From assembly GCF_030811115.1 (NCBI RefSeq), contig NZ_JAUSQK010000001.1:1054001-1118000 (forward strand): a stretch of 64,000 nt of DNA. Reading direction: 5' to 3'. Below are positions 1 to 7,559 of this stretch, in pieces (the stretch's first letter is position 1; every line of letters begins with the position of its first letter). Source of the DNA: Olsenella profusa DSM 13989 (GTDB lineage Bacteria; Actinomycetota; Coriobacteriia; Coriobacteriales; Atopobiaceae). The position numbers and the translations under genes were made by a program. The notes beneath the pieces are model-generated. The model was not told the DNA's origin and ran no database searches. It saw nothing but the letters and a program-made list of their open reading frames with translations.

Positions 1-263
1 ACCTGCGCAAGCGCGGTCGAGCCCGACGCCGAGAACAGCGGGTTGGCAAGCGTGATGAGCACGAGCAGGGGAAGCTGCCAGCGCAGCTTGCGCAGCGTCC
101 CCCGCACGCCCAGGGCACAGAGCGCGAACGCGAGGGCGCCTGCCAGCGAGAGGGCCACGTAGACGGGCTGCATCACGAACATGGCAAGCAGCAGCGCGCC
201 CGAGAAGTAGGCGACGGCAACGCTCGCATGCGTCGTCTCGAAGGCAAGGTGGGCGGTGTCCAT
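1..263 (-). CDS. ECF transporter transmembrane (T) component, N-terminal part
   Basis: The open frame starts with ATG at 263 and runs off the left edge of the window, so about 87 N-terminal residues are visible. They form at least two hydrophobic segments separated by a short basic stretch (RGTLRKLRWQ), the arrangement seen at the N-terminus of energy-coupling-factor T subunits (EcfT/CbiQ family), which couple the ATPases to the substrate-binding S subunit in the membrane. It begins 14 bp after the stop of the DUF4430 gene on the same strand, so it is probably the third gene of that operon. The family call rests on general resemblance of the membrane segments and on context; the diagnostic C-terminal coupling helices lie outside the window. 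Confidence 0.55.
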   Translation of the reverse strand, partial: MDTAHLAFETTHASVAVAYFSGALLLAMFVMQPVYVALSLAGALAFALCALGVRGTLRKLRWQLPLLVLITLANPLFSASGSTALAQ

Positions 264-277
264 GGCCTGCACCGGCG

Positions 278-1471
278 CTACTGGGTGACGTTGACGTAGG
301 ACCACACGATGACGTCCCCCTCGGAAAGGGTGTAGGAGGCTGCGGAACGGTCGGGCTCGATGCCATTGACGGCGTAGGTCCAGCCGCTGCCGCTGCCGTG
401 CTCCTTTTCGGCAAGCCCACCGATGCTCGACACGTAGACACCGTAGCTCGTCTGGCGTGCGTTGACGCCCACCCCGGTGGCCACCAGCGCGTCGTAGGCC
501 GTCGAGCCTGCGGGTACGGTGACTGCGACGGAGTTCGATCCCCGGCCGGCTGCACTGCCATCGACGGTGACGGTGACGGTGATCCTCGCATCCGTCGGTG
601 CGGGATCCCTCGGTTGGCTTGGGGTGGCCGTCGCACCGGAGCCCGAGGAGGAGCCGCCACCCGTGTCGGAGCCAGGCACGGAACCCGTGCCGGACGAGGA
701 GAGTGCGCTGCCTCCCGTGGTGGACGTGGTGGTCAGCACCTCGCCGCCCGACGTGACCGATGGCTCGACCGAGACCGGCGAGGCGTCCGGCAGCGTGGGA
801 ACCGCCTCCGTGGACTGTGGGCAGTCGGGGCCGATGCCCAGGCTGGCATAGGCGTCTCCCGAGAGGGCATAGGAGGACGCCCGGGAGAGCAGGAAGGGTA
901 GGTCACCGGAGGTGGGGGCGTCATCCGTGCCGTACGACACGGCCATACGCACCGCCCCCGCGCCATCCTCGGCAATCCACGTGACCTGGGGCACCTCCAC
1001 GCCCGTCGTCGCCTCCCAGGTCGCAAGCGCTGCCGCGCGCCTGGCGGTGAGCGAGGCCATCGTGGGGGCATCGTCGAGCTCGACCTGATCGACCCAGATG
1101 CCGTCCTGTGTGAGGACGACGGTGGTCTGGTCGGGAGGGACGGATACGTCGGCACCGTCAAACTGCAGCGCGCCGAGGGCGGCCACCACGTCGTCATGCG
1201 AGAGGGTCGCTGTGGTGGCAGCTGTGCTGGCGTCGCCGTTCAGGTCGAACGTGCCGCTGGGGTCGGTGTCGTTCGTCGTGGTGAGGGCGCCCGATCCCGT
1301 GAGCCAGGCGAGGGGGTCGCGTCCCTGCGTGTACTCGGACATCGACCACGCGCAGAACGCGACGACCGCTACGGCAAATGCGACGAGCAGGATGCGGAGG
1401 TGCCTCGAGACACGAGACCCGCGTGTGGCCTCGTCCCGCTCGTCATCCCCTGTGGTGCCGTGAGCTGTCAT
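278..1471 (-). CDS. DUF4430 (transcobalamin-like C-terminal domain) membrane-anchored protein
   Basis: This 397-residue protein has a short cytoplasmic N-terminus, one hydrophobic segment (about residues 30-46), an extracytoplasmic region, a Ser/Gly/Thr-rich low-complexity linker and a C-terminal DUF4430 domain of about 100 residues ending SYVNVTQ. DUF4430 resembles the C-terminal domain of cobalamin carriers such as transcobalamin and is common next to ECF transporters in Coriobacteriia. The start at 1471 is chosen because GGAAGGGGGG precedes it; the frame is open 17 codons further upstream, without a good ribosome site. It overlaps the 3' end of the upstream propeller gene by 29 bp, indicating translational coupling. 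A ligand-capture role feeding the ECF transporter is inferred; cobalamin as ligand is only a guess. Confidence 0.72.
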   Translation of the reverse strand: MTAHGTTGDDERDEATRGSRVSRHLRILLVAFAVAVVAFCAWSMSEYTQGRDPLAWLTGSGALTTTNDTDPSGTFDLNGDASTAATTATLSHDDVVAALGALQFDGADVSVPPDQTTVVLTQDGIWVDQVELDDAPTMASLTARRAAALATWEATTGVEVPQVTWIAEDGAGAVRMAVSYGTDDAPTSGDLPFLLSRASSYALSGDAYASLGIGPDCPQSTEAVPTLPDASPVSVEPSVTSGGEVLTTTSTTGGSALSSSGTGSVPGSDTGGGSSSGSGATATPSQPRDPAPTDARITVTVTVDGSAAGRGSNSVAVTVPAGSTAYDALVATGVGVNARQTSYGVYVSSIGGLAEKEHGSGSGWTYAVNGIEPDRSAASYTLSEGDVIVWSYVNVTQ

Positions 1472-4034
1472 GGCTGCCCCCCTTCCTCGTGCGCATGAGG
1501 TCTCGTACGAGTAGTACCACAAGCAGTGCCGCGCCGCACCCCATGCCCGCGACGGGCCACAGGGGCAGGTGGGCGACGGATGTCGACGATGGCTCCGCAG
1601 CGGCGCCCTGGCCCTCGGGCTGCATGGCCGTGGGACGTGTCGTCGTGACGCGCGTCAGCACGTCCGATGGCGTGCCAAAGAGGAGGGGCCGGGACGATCG
1701 GGCCCTTGCCGTGGCTCTGGCGGAGGGACGGAGCGTCCACCCGATGGCCGCGGTGCCATACATGCGGATCCCGCTCATGCCGGCAAGCATGTTGGCCAAG
1801 GAGCCGGGTCTCTCCCTGGGGCCCGTGGAGCCGTCTGCCATCACGGAGGTTGGCGTGGCGGTGCGCCCCGAGCCGCCCGCGTCGGTCGTGCTCCCCCTGC
1901 CGCCCGCGCCGTTTTTCTGAGACACGAGCTTCACCACGTGACTGGAGTCATTGAGATAGTAGAGGCTTCCCTGGGTATCGCAGATGACGGGAGAGTCGCA
2001 GAAGTTCGCGTTGGTCGTCGGCGCGTACAGCAGGTGCGCCTCGGTGTCGCCCAGCCGGTAGGCATAGAGGTTGCCACCCGACGCGTACGCTCCCGTGGCG
2101 GCATCAAAGGTGGCCGCGTTGACCGTGAAGTACGCGAACGTGCCCGTGGATGTGGTCGACACGAGCGGCGGTGCGGAGATGCCGCCAAAGCCCACTGGCA
2201 GGTCGAGGCCATCCGCCTTCGTGATCGTCTGCAGCAGCGACATGATTGAAGTGTTCACCACATAGAGTGCCGTCGGCGCATCGGGCGTCGTGTCCAGTGC
2301 GCCCCCGACGAAGGCATGACCGCCCACCACCACGGGTGCGGCCTTGCCCGTGCCGCCCAGCGCCACGGAGGAGACCTCGGCAATGCCGATGGTCCCGTTC
2401 GCGTCCGTGAGGCGCAGCCGGTGGAGGCGGCCATCCCTCGTCGCCACGAGGAAGTCCGTCTCGTCGAGCGCGACGACGTCCGCATTGACCGTCGACCCGC
2501 CCGGCACCTTCGACGTGAGCTGGTAGCTGGCGACCTCCCTGCCATCGCTCGCGCGGTAGGCGCTCACCCTACCTGCCGTGTCCGCCGCCACCAGGCAGCC
2601 GCCGACCGATGCCGCGCCGCTCCAGTACCAGCCGGAGACCTGGCTCTGGTCGAGGACTCGATAGCTGGCAAAGGAGCTCGTGGAGGGGTCGACGGTGAAC
2701 AGCATGCCCGCGGAGCCCGATCCCTGGGAGATGCCGACGACGATCTGTGGGCTGCTCCCCGACGTGAGCGAGAGCGAGCAGGACGACTGATACCCCTTGG
2801 CCATGATCGGCGTGACCCAGCGCCTCTTGAGCGTTGCGGCGTCGAGCGCTTCGACCCTGCCGTCATCGAGCGCCACGACGATCATGCCTTTCACATACAG
2901 CGGCCTGCTCGTGTAGCTGATGGGCGCATCGAGCGTGCCCCTGGTGGCATCGACCGTGCCGGTCCTCTCGTCGATGCGAACGACCCTGTCGTCCACGGCC
3001 GCGTATATGGAGCCGTTCACGGAGAGGAGCTCGCTGACCCTGTGCCATGAGCCGCCGCTCCCGTACTGCGAGAGGTCGACGTCCCAGGCCACCGTGGCCG
3101 CGTCGGTGGGTGTGGCGGCCCTCTGGTCACCCAGGATCTGCTGGAAGCCGGGCCAGTCGGACGCATAGGTGGGCAGTTGGGTCGAGCTCGGTTCGGTGTC
3201 GGGCGTCTCGGCAGGCGCGGCCGTGCCGGTGGAGTAGTACCAGACGATCTCCCTGACCGTGCTCATGTCGATCGAGCTGATGCCCTTGCCGCTGGAGGTG
3301 AGGCCGGAGCCCGTGTTCACCAGGAGCGACCAGTACTTGCGGCTCGCTGCGTCGTAGCCCAGCTCCTGTCCCGTATAGGGACTCGTGATGCTGGCGAGGT
3401 ATGCGCCGTAGGCCGTGCCCCTCACGGCATCGTAGGTAAGCCCGCCCTTCTTGAACGCGGCCTCCGTGGCATCGAGGCCGGTCGCCGTCGCGGCGACCGT
3501 CACGTTCGTCGCGGGCAGCCAGTCGACGTCATGCCCCTCGGCATCCGGCCCGACGACCCTCACGGAGACGTCGATGGTGGCGGCCTCTGCGTCCGGGGCG
3601 CGAGCAGGGGGCTCCTCCTTCGGTGGTGCCGTGGGAGCAGGTGTGCCGCCGTCCTCTGACGATCCCTGCCCTGACGGCTGCCCGGCCGTGTCCTGCGGGG
3701 GCACCGCGTCGTCTTTGGTGTCCCCGTCCTTGGTCTGCGATGCCGCTCCTGCGGCATCGCCCGTGCCGGTTCCGCCTGCGGCATCGCCCGTGCTGGCTCC
3801 GCCTGCGGCATCACTGGTCTTGCCGGATGTGGGACGTGTGCTGGGGGCCGACGCACCCTCGGCCTGCCCCTGCTCGTTCGTCGTGTCCTGGGTGGTCTCC
3901 TCGGCCATGGCCGGCAGGGGCGCCAGGTACAGGGCCAACACCAGGGCAAGCAAGGCGGCACACACACGACGCACCCCCACATGCCGCACAGCCCCTGCGT
4001 CGCTATGAACACGCCACCATGTCGTTGGGAACAT
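1443..4034 (-). CDS. Secreted DUF4430 plus PQQ-like beta-propeller protein, C-terminally membrane anchored
   Basis: The 863-residue product starts with a signal peptide (basic run, hydrophobic core, cleavage near PAMAEE). A Thr/Gly/Asp/Ala low-complexity linker with tandem GDAAGG-type repeats spans residues about 45-140. A DUF4430-like domain follows (about 150-265, ending EIVWYYSTG), then a long region of repeated beta-strand units typical of PQQ/WD-type beta-propellers (about 300-700). The C-terminus has a single membrane segment and a basic tail (RTRKGG). The overall plan is a cell-surface binding protein tethered to the membrane. The start at 4034 has a GAGGAGGAG ribosome site. It is the first gene of the operon that continues with the second DUF4430 protein and the ECF T component. 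Ligand unknown; a vitamin is plausible from the DUF4430 domains. Confidence 0.7.
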   Translation of the reverse strand: MFPTTWWRVHSDAGAVRHVGVRRVCAALLALVLALYLAPLPAMAEETTQDTTNEQGQAEGASAPSTRPTSGKTSDAAGGASTGDAAGGTGTGDAAGAASQTKDGDTKDDAVPPQDTAGQPSGQGSSEDGGTPAPTAPPKEEPPARAPDAEAATIDVSVRVVGPDAEGHDVDWLPATNVTVAATATGLDATEAAFKKGGLTYDAVRGTAYGAYLASITSPYTGQELGYDAASRKYWSLLVNTGSGLTSSGKGISSIDMSTVREIVWYYSTGTAAPAETPDTEPSSTQLPTYASDWPGFQQILGDQRAATPTDAATVAWDVDLSQYGSGGSWHRVSELLSVNGSIYAAVDDRVVRIDERTGTVDATRGTLDAPISYTSRPLYVKGMIVVALDDGRVEALDAATLKRRWVTPIMAKGYQSSCSLSLTSGSSPQIVVGISQGSGSAGMLFTVDPSTSSFASYRVLDQSQVSGWYWSGAASVGGCLVAADTAGRVSAYRASDGREVASYQLTSKVPGGSTVNADVVALDETDFLVATRDGRLHRLRLTDANGTIGIAEVSSVALGGTGKAAPVVVGGHAFVGGALDTTPDAPTALYVVNTSIMSLLQTITKADGLDLPVGFGGISAPPLVSTTSTGTFAYFTVNAATFDAATGAYASGGNLYAYRLGDTEAHLLYAPTTNANFCDSPVICDTQGSLYYLNDSSHVVKLVSQKNGAGGRGSTTDAGGSGRTATPTSVMADGSTGPRERPGSLANMLAGMSGIRMYGTAAIGWTLRPSARATARARSSRPLLFGTPSDVLTRVTTTRPTAMQPEGQGAAAEPSSTSVAHLPLWPVAGMGCGAALLVVLLVRDLMRTRKGGSHDSSRHHRG

Positions 4035-4330
4035 CCCTGCTCCTCCTCACTCGTTGAGGGTGCCTGAGAGGGTGGATCCCGCATCGGTCGTGCCGAACCT
4101 GTCGGCTGCGCTTGGTCGCAGCCATGTGGGTGCGGCTGCCATCTCTCGGAAGCGTGGCTGGTTCCCTGTGCCAGGGTGCCTGGACCACTCAGACCATGCT
4201 CCCAGAGCATCCTGAGCCAAGACCATGATATCAGGTCGAATGTTGAGATGTCGTGCACAGGAGGTAGGATATGCCAATTCTCAACACGTCGGTACCCTAG
4301 CGCATGCAGATGAGGTGAACGTGTCGCGCG
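4035..4330 (-). promoter_or_regulatory. Hairpin-rich leader of the DUF4430/ECF operon, possible riboswitch
   Basis: The 434 bp between the propeller gene and the DUF3021 gene contain no convincing ORF. Read on the minus strand, the part nearest the propeller gene has three clean hairpins in a row: CCCTG/CAGGG near 4167-4179, GCAGCC/GGCTGC near 4118-4139 and GCCGA/TCGGC near 4090-4105. An AGGGAA box lies after the first hairpin. That order is loosely reminiscent of cobalamin riboswitches, but I could not match the conserved core, so the class is open. The position, immediately upstream of a transporter operon, supports a regulatory leader. Confidence 0.3.
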
Positions 4331-4468
4331 GACGTTGGCTGGCGTGTGAGTGCCCTGATGCCTGGATCGTGCCGGCCCGTGGGATGGGCCAAGGGAGAGG
4401 GGCACACATGAGGGCCCTGGCCATCAAGGGCAGTCCGCACGAGGGCCCCAGTCGCTGAGCCTCATCCA

Positions 4469-4918
4469 CTAGCTGCGCCGGCGCGCGTGGTACGCGTCGA
4501 GCCTCTCCTTGTACTCGATGCCCCGTCTGTGCAGGAATGCTCCGATGACGAGCGTGAGCGCCACGAGGATGGCGAGGAAGATGACCGTGAACGTGACCCA
4601 CGCCCACGGGTGCTCCGCCGGCAGCCAGCGTCCGAGCGCGGCGCAGCCCACGAGGACCGCATAGTACGTGAGGCCAAAGCCAAGGAGGCGCATGCTGTAG
4701 GCGAGGCGTCTCGTCGGACGCCAGTTGAACCAGACCTGCTGCAGGATGCCACCTGCAAGGCCCGCCACGATGTAGCTCAGGCAGAAGCGTGTGTTCTCGG
4801 TGAGGCCCTCGCGTGCGGCATCGATGCCGACCGCTGCCGCAAGCATGACGACGGCGATGAGGCTCCCCGTGAGCGCCCCTCGTCCGAGTGCGCCGCCCAG
4901 CTGGTCGTTCTCGCTCAT
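4469..4918 (-). CDS. DUF3021 family membrane protein
   Basis: This 149-residue protein contains four predicted membrane segments (about residues 18-36, 45-62, 73-95 and 108-130) and a basic, charged C-terminal tail. The size, the four-helix topology and its place directly downstream of a LytTR regulator are characteristic of DUF3021 proteins, which act with LytTR partners as small membrane-coupled regulatory pairs. The ATG at 4918 is chosen because AAGGAGAG lies just upstream; the longer frame has no ribosome site and overlaps the LytTR gene. The 34-bp gap to the LytTR stop indicates one transcript. Family assignment is from topology and context. Confidence 0.68.
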   Translation of the reverse strand: MSENDQLGGALGRGALTGSLIAVVMLAAAVGIDAAREGLTENTRFCLSYIVAGLAGGILQQVWFNWRPTRRLAYSMRLLGFGLTYYAVLVGCAALGRWLPAEHPWAWVTFTVIFLAILVALTLVIGAFLHRRGIEYKERLDAYHARRRS

Positions 4919-4952
4919 GATCGTCTCTCCTTCGTCCCGTGGCGTTCCGTGC

Positions 4953-5408
4953 CTATCGTGCGATGCCGATGCGGCGCTTGATGTCCGCCGCATAGGTGCG
5001 TGTTGCGATGGCCACGTACCTGTCGTCCAGCACGAGCGCCAGCCTGCCGTTGGGCTCAGGGCGCAGCGCCGTCACGTGGTCGAGATTGACCAGCTCCTGA
5101 CGTGACACGCGCACGCACTCGCTGTCCTGGAGCAGCTCCTCCAGCTCGAAGAGCCTGAGGGGACTTTCGAGGCGCCGATGGTCGGACGTATGGATCCAGG
5201 CCCTCCGTTCGGTGGTCTCGATGTGCGTCACGGTGTCCAGCGCGATGACGCGCCGTTCCGGTGATCCGGGGGTGGGGTAGCCGGTGAGACGCCCGAACGT
5301 CGTGCGCACGCGTTCGGCTATGCGCTGACCACGCGGGTCTCCCGGGGCGATGCGGACCGTGACCTCAAGCTCCCTGCGTCCGGGCTCTTCGATGACGTTG
5401 ACGTTCAT
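4953..5408 (-). CDS. LytTR-domain DNA-binding regulator
   Basis: The 151-residue product has an N-terminal region of about 50 residues and a C-terminal LytTR DNA-binding domain. Landmarks are the strand pattern around HIETTERRAWIHT, the segment LFELEELLQDSECVRVSRQ and the terminal NLDHV...YAADIKRRIG, all typical of LytTR domains. There is no receiver domain, so this is the one-component form that pairs with DUF3021 membrane proteins, and such a gene follows directly. Targets are unknown; autoregulation is common in this type. The ATG at 5408 is preceded by AGAAGAGG. The divergent oxidoreductase gene starts 218 bp away. Confidence 0.82.
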   Translation of the reverse strand: MNVNVIEEPGRRELEVTVRIAPGDPRGQRIAERVRTTFGRLTGYPTPGSPERRVIALDTVTHIETTERRAWIHTSDHRRLESPLRLFELEELLQDSECVRVSRQELVNLDHVTALRPEPNGRLALVLDDRYVAIATRTYAADIKRRIGIAR

Positions 5409-5625
5409 GGGGCCTCTTCTCGCGGTGGTATCGTCCGCCTCGTACTCTAGCGGGCGCAGTGCCGTGCCGCAGCATCGTTGCACCGAGTTGCACAAGGAGC
5501 CCCCTCGCCTGCAGGGGCGCGTGGGTCATGGGCTCGTCAGGTGCTGGGGGCCGGTTGCGCCGTCGGCCTCCCTGACCGTCACTTCCGCTCGCATGCATGC
5601 CAGGACGGACAGGGGAGGTGGCGCC

Positions 5626-6594
5626 ATGGCTCGCCTTGGGGTGCTGGGCGCGGGGAACATCGCGCATCGCTTCGCACGAAGCCTTGCACATGTCGAGGGC
5701 GCCGAGCTCGTGGCCGCGAGCAGGCGCTCGCGCGCGGGTGCCCGTCAGTTTCTGGACGAGGTGCCCGCCGCGTCGGGCGCGCGGGCCTACGGAAGCCATG
5801 CCGAGCTGCTTGAGGACGGTGAGGTGGACGCCATCTACCTCGCCCTGCCGCATGAGTTCCACCGCGAGCGGGCGACGCGGGCCATCGAGGCGGGCAAGGC
5901 GGTGCTCTGCGAGAAGCCCGCCATGCTGACGGCGGCGGACATGGCCCGGGTGGCAGACCTCGCGCGGGAGCGCGGCGTCCTCTTCATAGAGGCGATGAAG
6001 CCGCGCTTCGTGCCGCTCTACCCCCTCATCGTCCAGGCGCTGCCGAGCTTGGGAGCGATCCGCCTCGTCGAGGCCTCGCTCTGCAACGACATGCTGTCCT
6101 CCGTCATGGAGGCGGGCACGTATCACATGACGCCCGGTCCCGGGGCGGGGGTGCTGCTCGACTGCGGTACCTACTGTGCCGCCTGGATCGAGGACCTGTG
6201 CCCTGGTGTGCCACGTCTGACGTCAGTCGACGGCAGGCAGGTGCGTGACGTCGACGTCCATGTGGATGCGTGCATGGACTACGGAGGCATCAAGGTGCGT
6301 CTGGAATGCGCCTTCGATCGGGCCAAGCCTCGCGTGTTGCGGGTGGTCGGCACCGAGGGGAGCCTGCTGGTGGAGGAGCTCCATCGGCCCCAGCATGCCG
6401 TCCTGCGGCTGGAGGGCGAGCCCCCGCGGTCCCTTGGTGGACCCTATGCGATCGATGACCTCTATGACGAGATCGCCCATTTTGTGGGACTGGCAGAGAT
6501 GGGCACCCTCGAGTCCCCCGTCATGCCCGCTAGGGACTCCGTTCACGCCGCCCTCATACTGGACGTGGTGCGCGCGGGCCTTGCGTCCCGTTGA
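5626..6594 (+). CDS. Gfo/Idh/MocA family NAD(P)-dependent oxidoreductase
   Basis: This 322-residue protein begins with a Rossmann fold (GVLGAGNIAHRFARSL, residues about 4-19) and contains the family EKP motif (LCEKPAMLT), where the lysine is catalytic. It continues with the alpha/beta C-terminal substrate domain. The length is typical for the family, which oxidises or reduces sugars, inositols and related polyols in the cytoplasm; the substrate cannot be told from sequence. The ATG at 5626 has AGGGGAGGTG upstream, which decides against the much longer open frame starting at 5350. It converges on the flavin reductase-like gene, with a strong hairpin between them. Confidence 0.85.
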   Translation: MARLGVLGAGNIAHRFARSLAHVEGAELVAASRRSRAGARQFLDEVPAASGARAYGSHAELLEDGEVDAIYLALPHEFHRERATRAIEAGKAVLCEKPAMLTAADMARVADLARERGVLFIEAMKPRFVPLYPLIVQALPSLGAIRLVEASLCNDMLSSVMEAGTYHMTPGPGAGVLLDCGTYCAAWIEDLCPGVPRLTSVDGRQVRDVDVHVDACMDYGGIKVRLECAFDRAKPRVLRVVGTEGSLLVEELHRPQHAVLRLEGEPPRSLGGPYAIDDLYDEIAHFVGLAEMGTLESPVMPARDSVHAALILDVVRAGLASR

Positions 6595-6616
6595 CGCAGA
6601 ACTCGCAGAACTATAC

Positions 6617-6641
6617 GGGGCCACGCGCAGGGCGTGACCCC
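6617..6641. terminator. Hairpin between convergent genes
   Basis: GGGGCCACGC pairs with GCGTGACCCC around a 5-nt loop, with one C-A mismatch. It sits between the converging stops at 6594 and 6674 and could serve both strands. There is no clear U-tract. Confidence 0.55.
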
Positions 6642-6673
6642 ACCGTACCGTCCTCGCGATCCGGACGTGGGCG

Positions 6674-7243
6674 CTACCCCATGAGCCCCTTGCCGGCGGC
6701 CCACGCCCCCGCGACACGCTCCCCGAGGGCGTAGTAGTCGTTGTGGAACTGGTCGAAGATGAGGGGGTTGACCTTGGTGATGTCGGGCGCGCCGTCCGCG
6801 GAGAGCACCGTCTCGTCCGCCAGCACGTTGACGATCCTGCCCACCACGCGGTAGCCGCTTACGGACTCGCCGGCCTCGAGCACCTCGCACTCCAGCGTGA
6901 GGGGGAACTCCTCGATGACGGGGGCGTCCACGTGCTCGCTCCTCGCGGCCGTCAGCCCGGAGCGCTCGAACTTGTCCGCCATCCTGTTGCCCGTCGCGAT
7001 GCCGAAGAAGTCGGCCTCCTGGACGTGCGCGACGTCCGCGACGGCGATGGTGAAGGCCCGGCGCTCCTTGATGTTGGCGACGGTCCTGTGCGTCTCGGTG
7101 ATGTTGAGCGCCACCTTGTCGGTGCCGCAGATGCCGCCCCAGGCCATGTTCATGACGTCCACCGTGCCGTCGGGGCCGTAGGTGGCGATCATCAGCACGG
7201 GCATGGGGGCGAGGAACGGGCTGGGCTTGAGGGACCTCTTCAT
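6674..7243 (-). CDS. Flavin reductase-like (FMN-binding split-barrel) protein
   Basis: The 189-residue product matches the flavin reductase-like/split-barrel flavoprotein family: an N-terminal segment with PVLMIATYGPDG, a middle section with KVALNITETHRT and NIKERRAFTI, and a C-terminal segment describing the binding barrel. Such proteins bind FMN and act as flavin reductases or electron-transfer flavoproteins. ATG at 7243 follows an AAGGAGGAGG ribosome site. It is near two large flavin-dependent enoate reductase-type genes on the same strand, so a role in supplying or sharing electrons is possible, but the 316-bp gap argues for a separate transcript. Confidence 0.8.
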   Translation of the reverse strand: MKRSLKPSPFLAPMPVLMIATYGPDGTVDVMNMAWGGICGTDKVALNITETHRTVANIKERRAFTIAVADVAHVQEADFFGIATGNRMADKFERSGLTAARSEHVDAPVIEEFPLTLECEVLEAGESVSGYRVVGRIVNVLADETVLSADGAPDITKVNPLIFDQFHNDYYALGERVAGAWAAGKGLMG

Positions 7244-7348
7244 GGCGACCTCCTCCTTGGGGATGTGGGACATGCGTACGCGAGACATATGCGTCGCTTT
7301 TCCAACGATATCGTAGCACGGTGCGCGGCGGCTGGCCACGCTTGCCTC

Positions 7349-7449
7349 GTGTGGGTGCCTTTCTCCCGAGAAGGACTGACGTATCCACAGGTTACGAAGA
7401 CCCGTTCCGGGAGAAAAGCACCCACACGCAGCGAAAGGCACCCACACGG
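7349..7449. repeat. Inverted repeat hairpin element
   Basis: GTGTGGGTGC followed by a TTTCTCCCG stretch (7349-7369) is mirrored by CCGGGAGAAAAGCACCCACAC (7407-7427). A third, partial copy of the right arm (GAAAGGCACCCACACGG) follows at 7433-7449. The 316-bp gap 7244-7559 contains no gene; this structure occupies its centre. It resembles an intergenic palindromic repeat more than a simple terminator. Confidence 0.6.
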
Positions 7450-7559
7450 ATGAAGGACCGGATCATCGCACCCACAGGGGGAACACCCGCGGATCGGCGC
7501 ACACAGGACAGGCGTGGGCTGGCCGTGAGCATGAACGCCTTCTCGCCTTAGTCGCCGCG

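Noticed and set aside
398-901. Plus-strand ORF opposite the DUF4430 gene
   Set aside because: Arg/Gly-rich composition and no ribosome site; it is a shadow of the GC-rich minus-strand gene.
3735-3815. Possible CRISPR-like short repeats
   Set aside because: The CCTGCGGCATC repeats are in-frame tandem repeats coding for the Gly/Asp/Ala linker of the propeller protein, without spacers.
4021-4200. Known riboswitch classes (TPP, glycine, c-di-GMP, c-di-AMP) in the DUF4430 leader
   Set aside because: Short similarities (for example CTCTCAGGCA) were not supported by the rest of each consensus core, so only an unclassified leader is reported.
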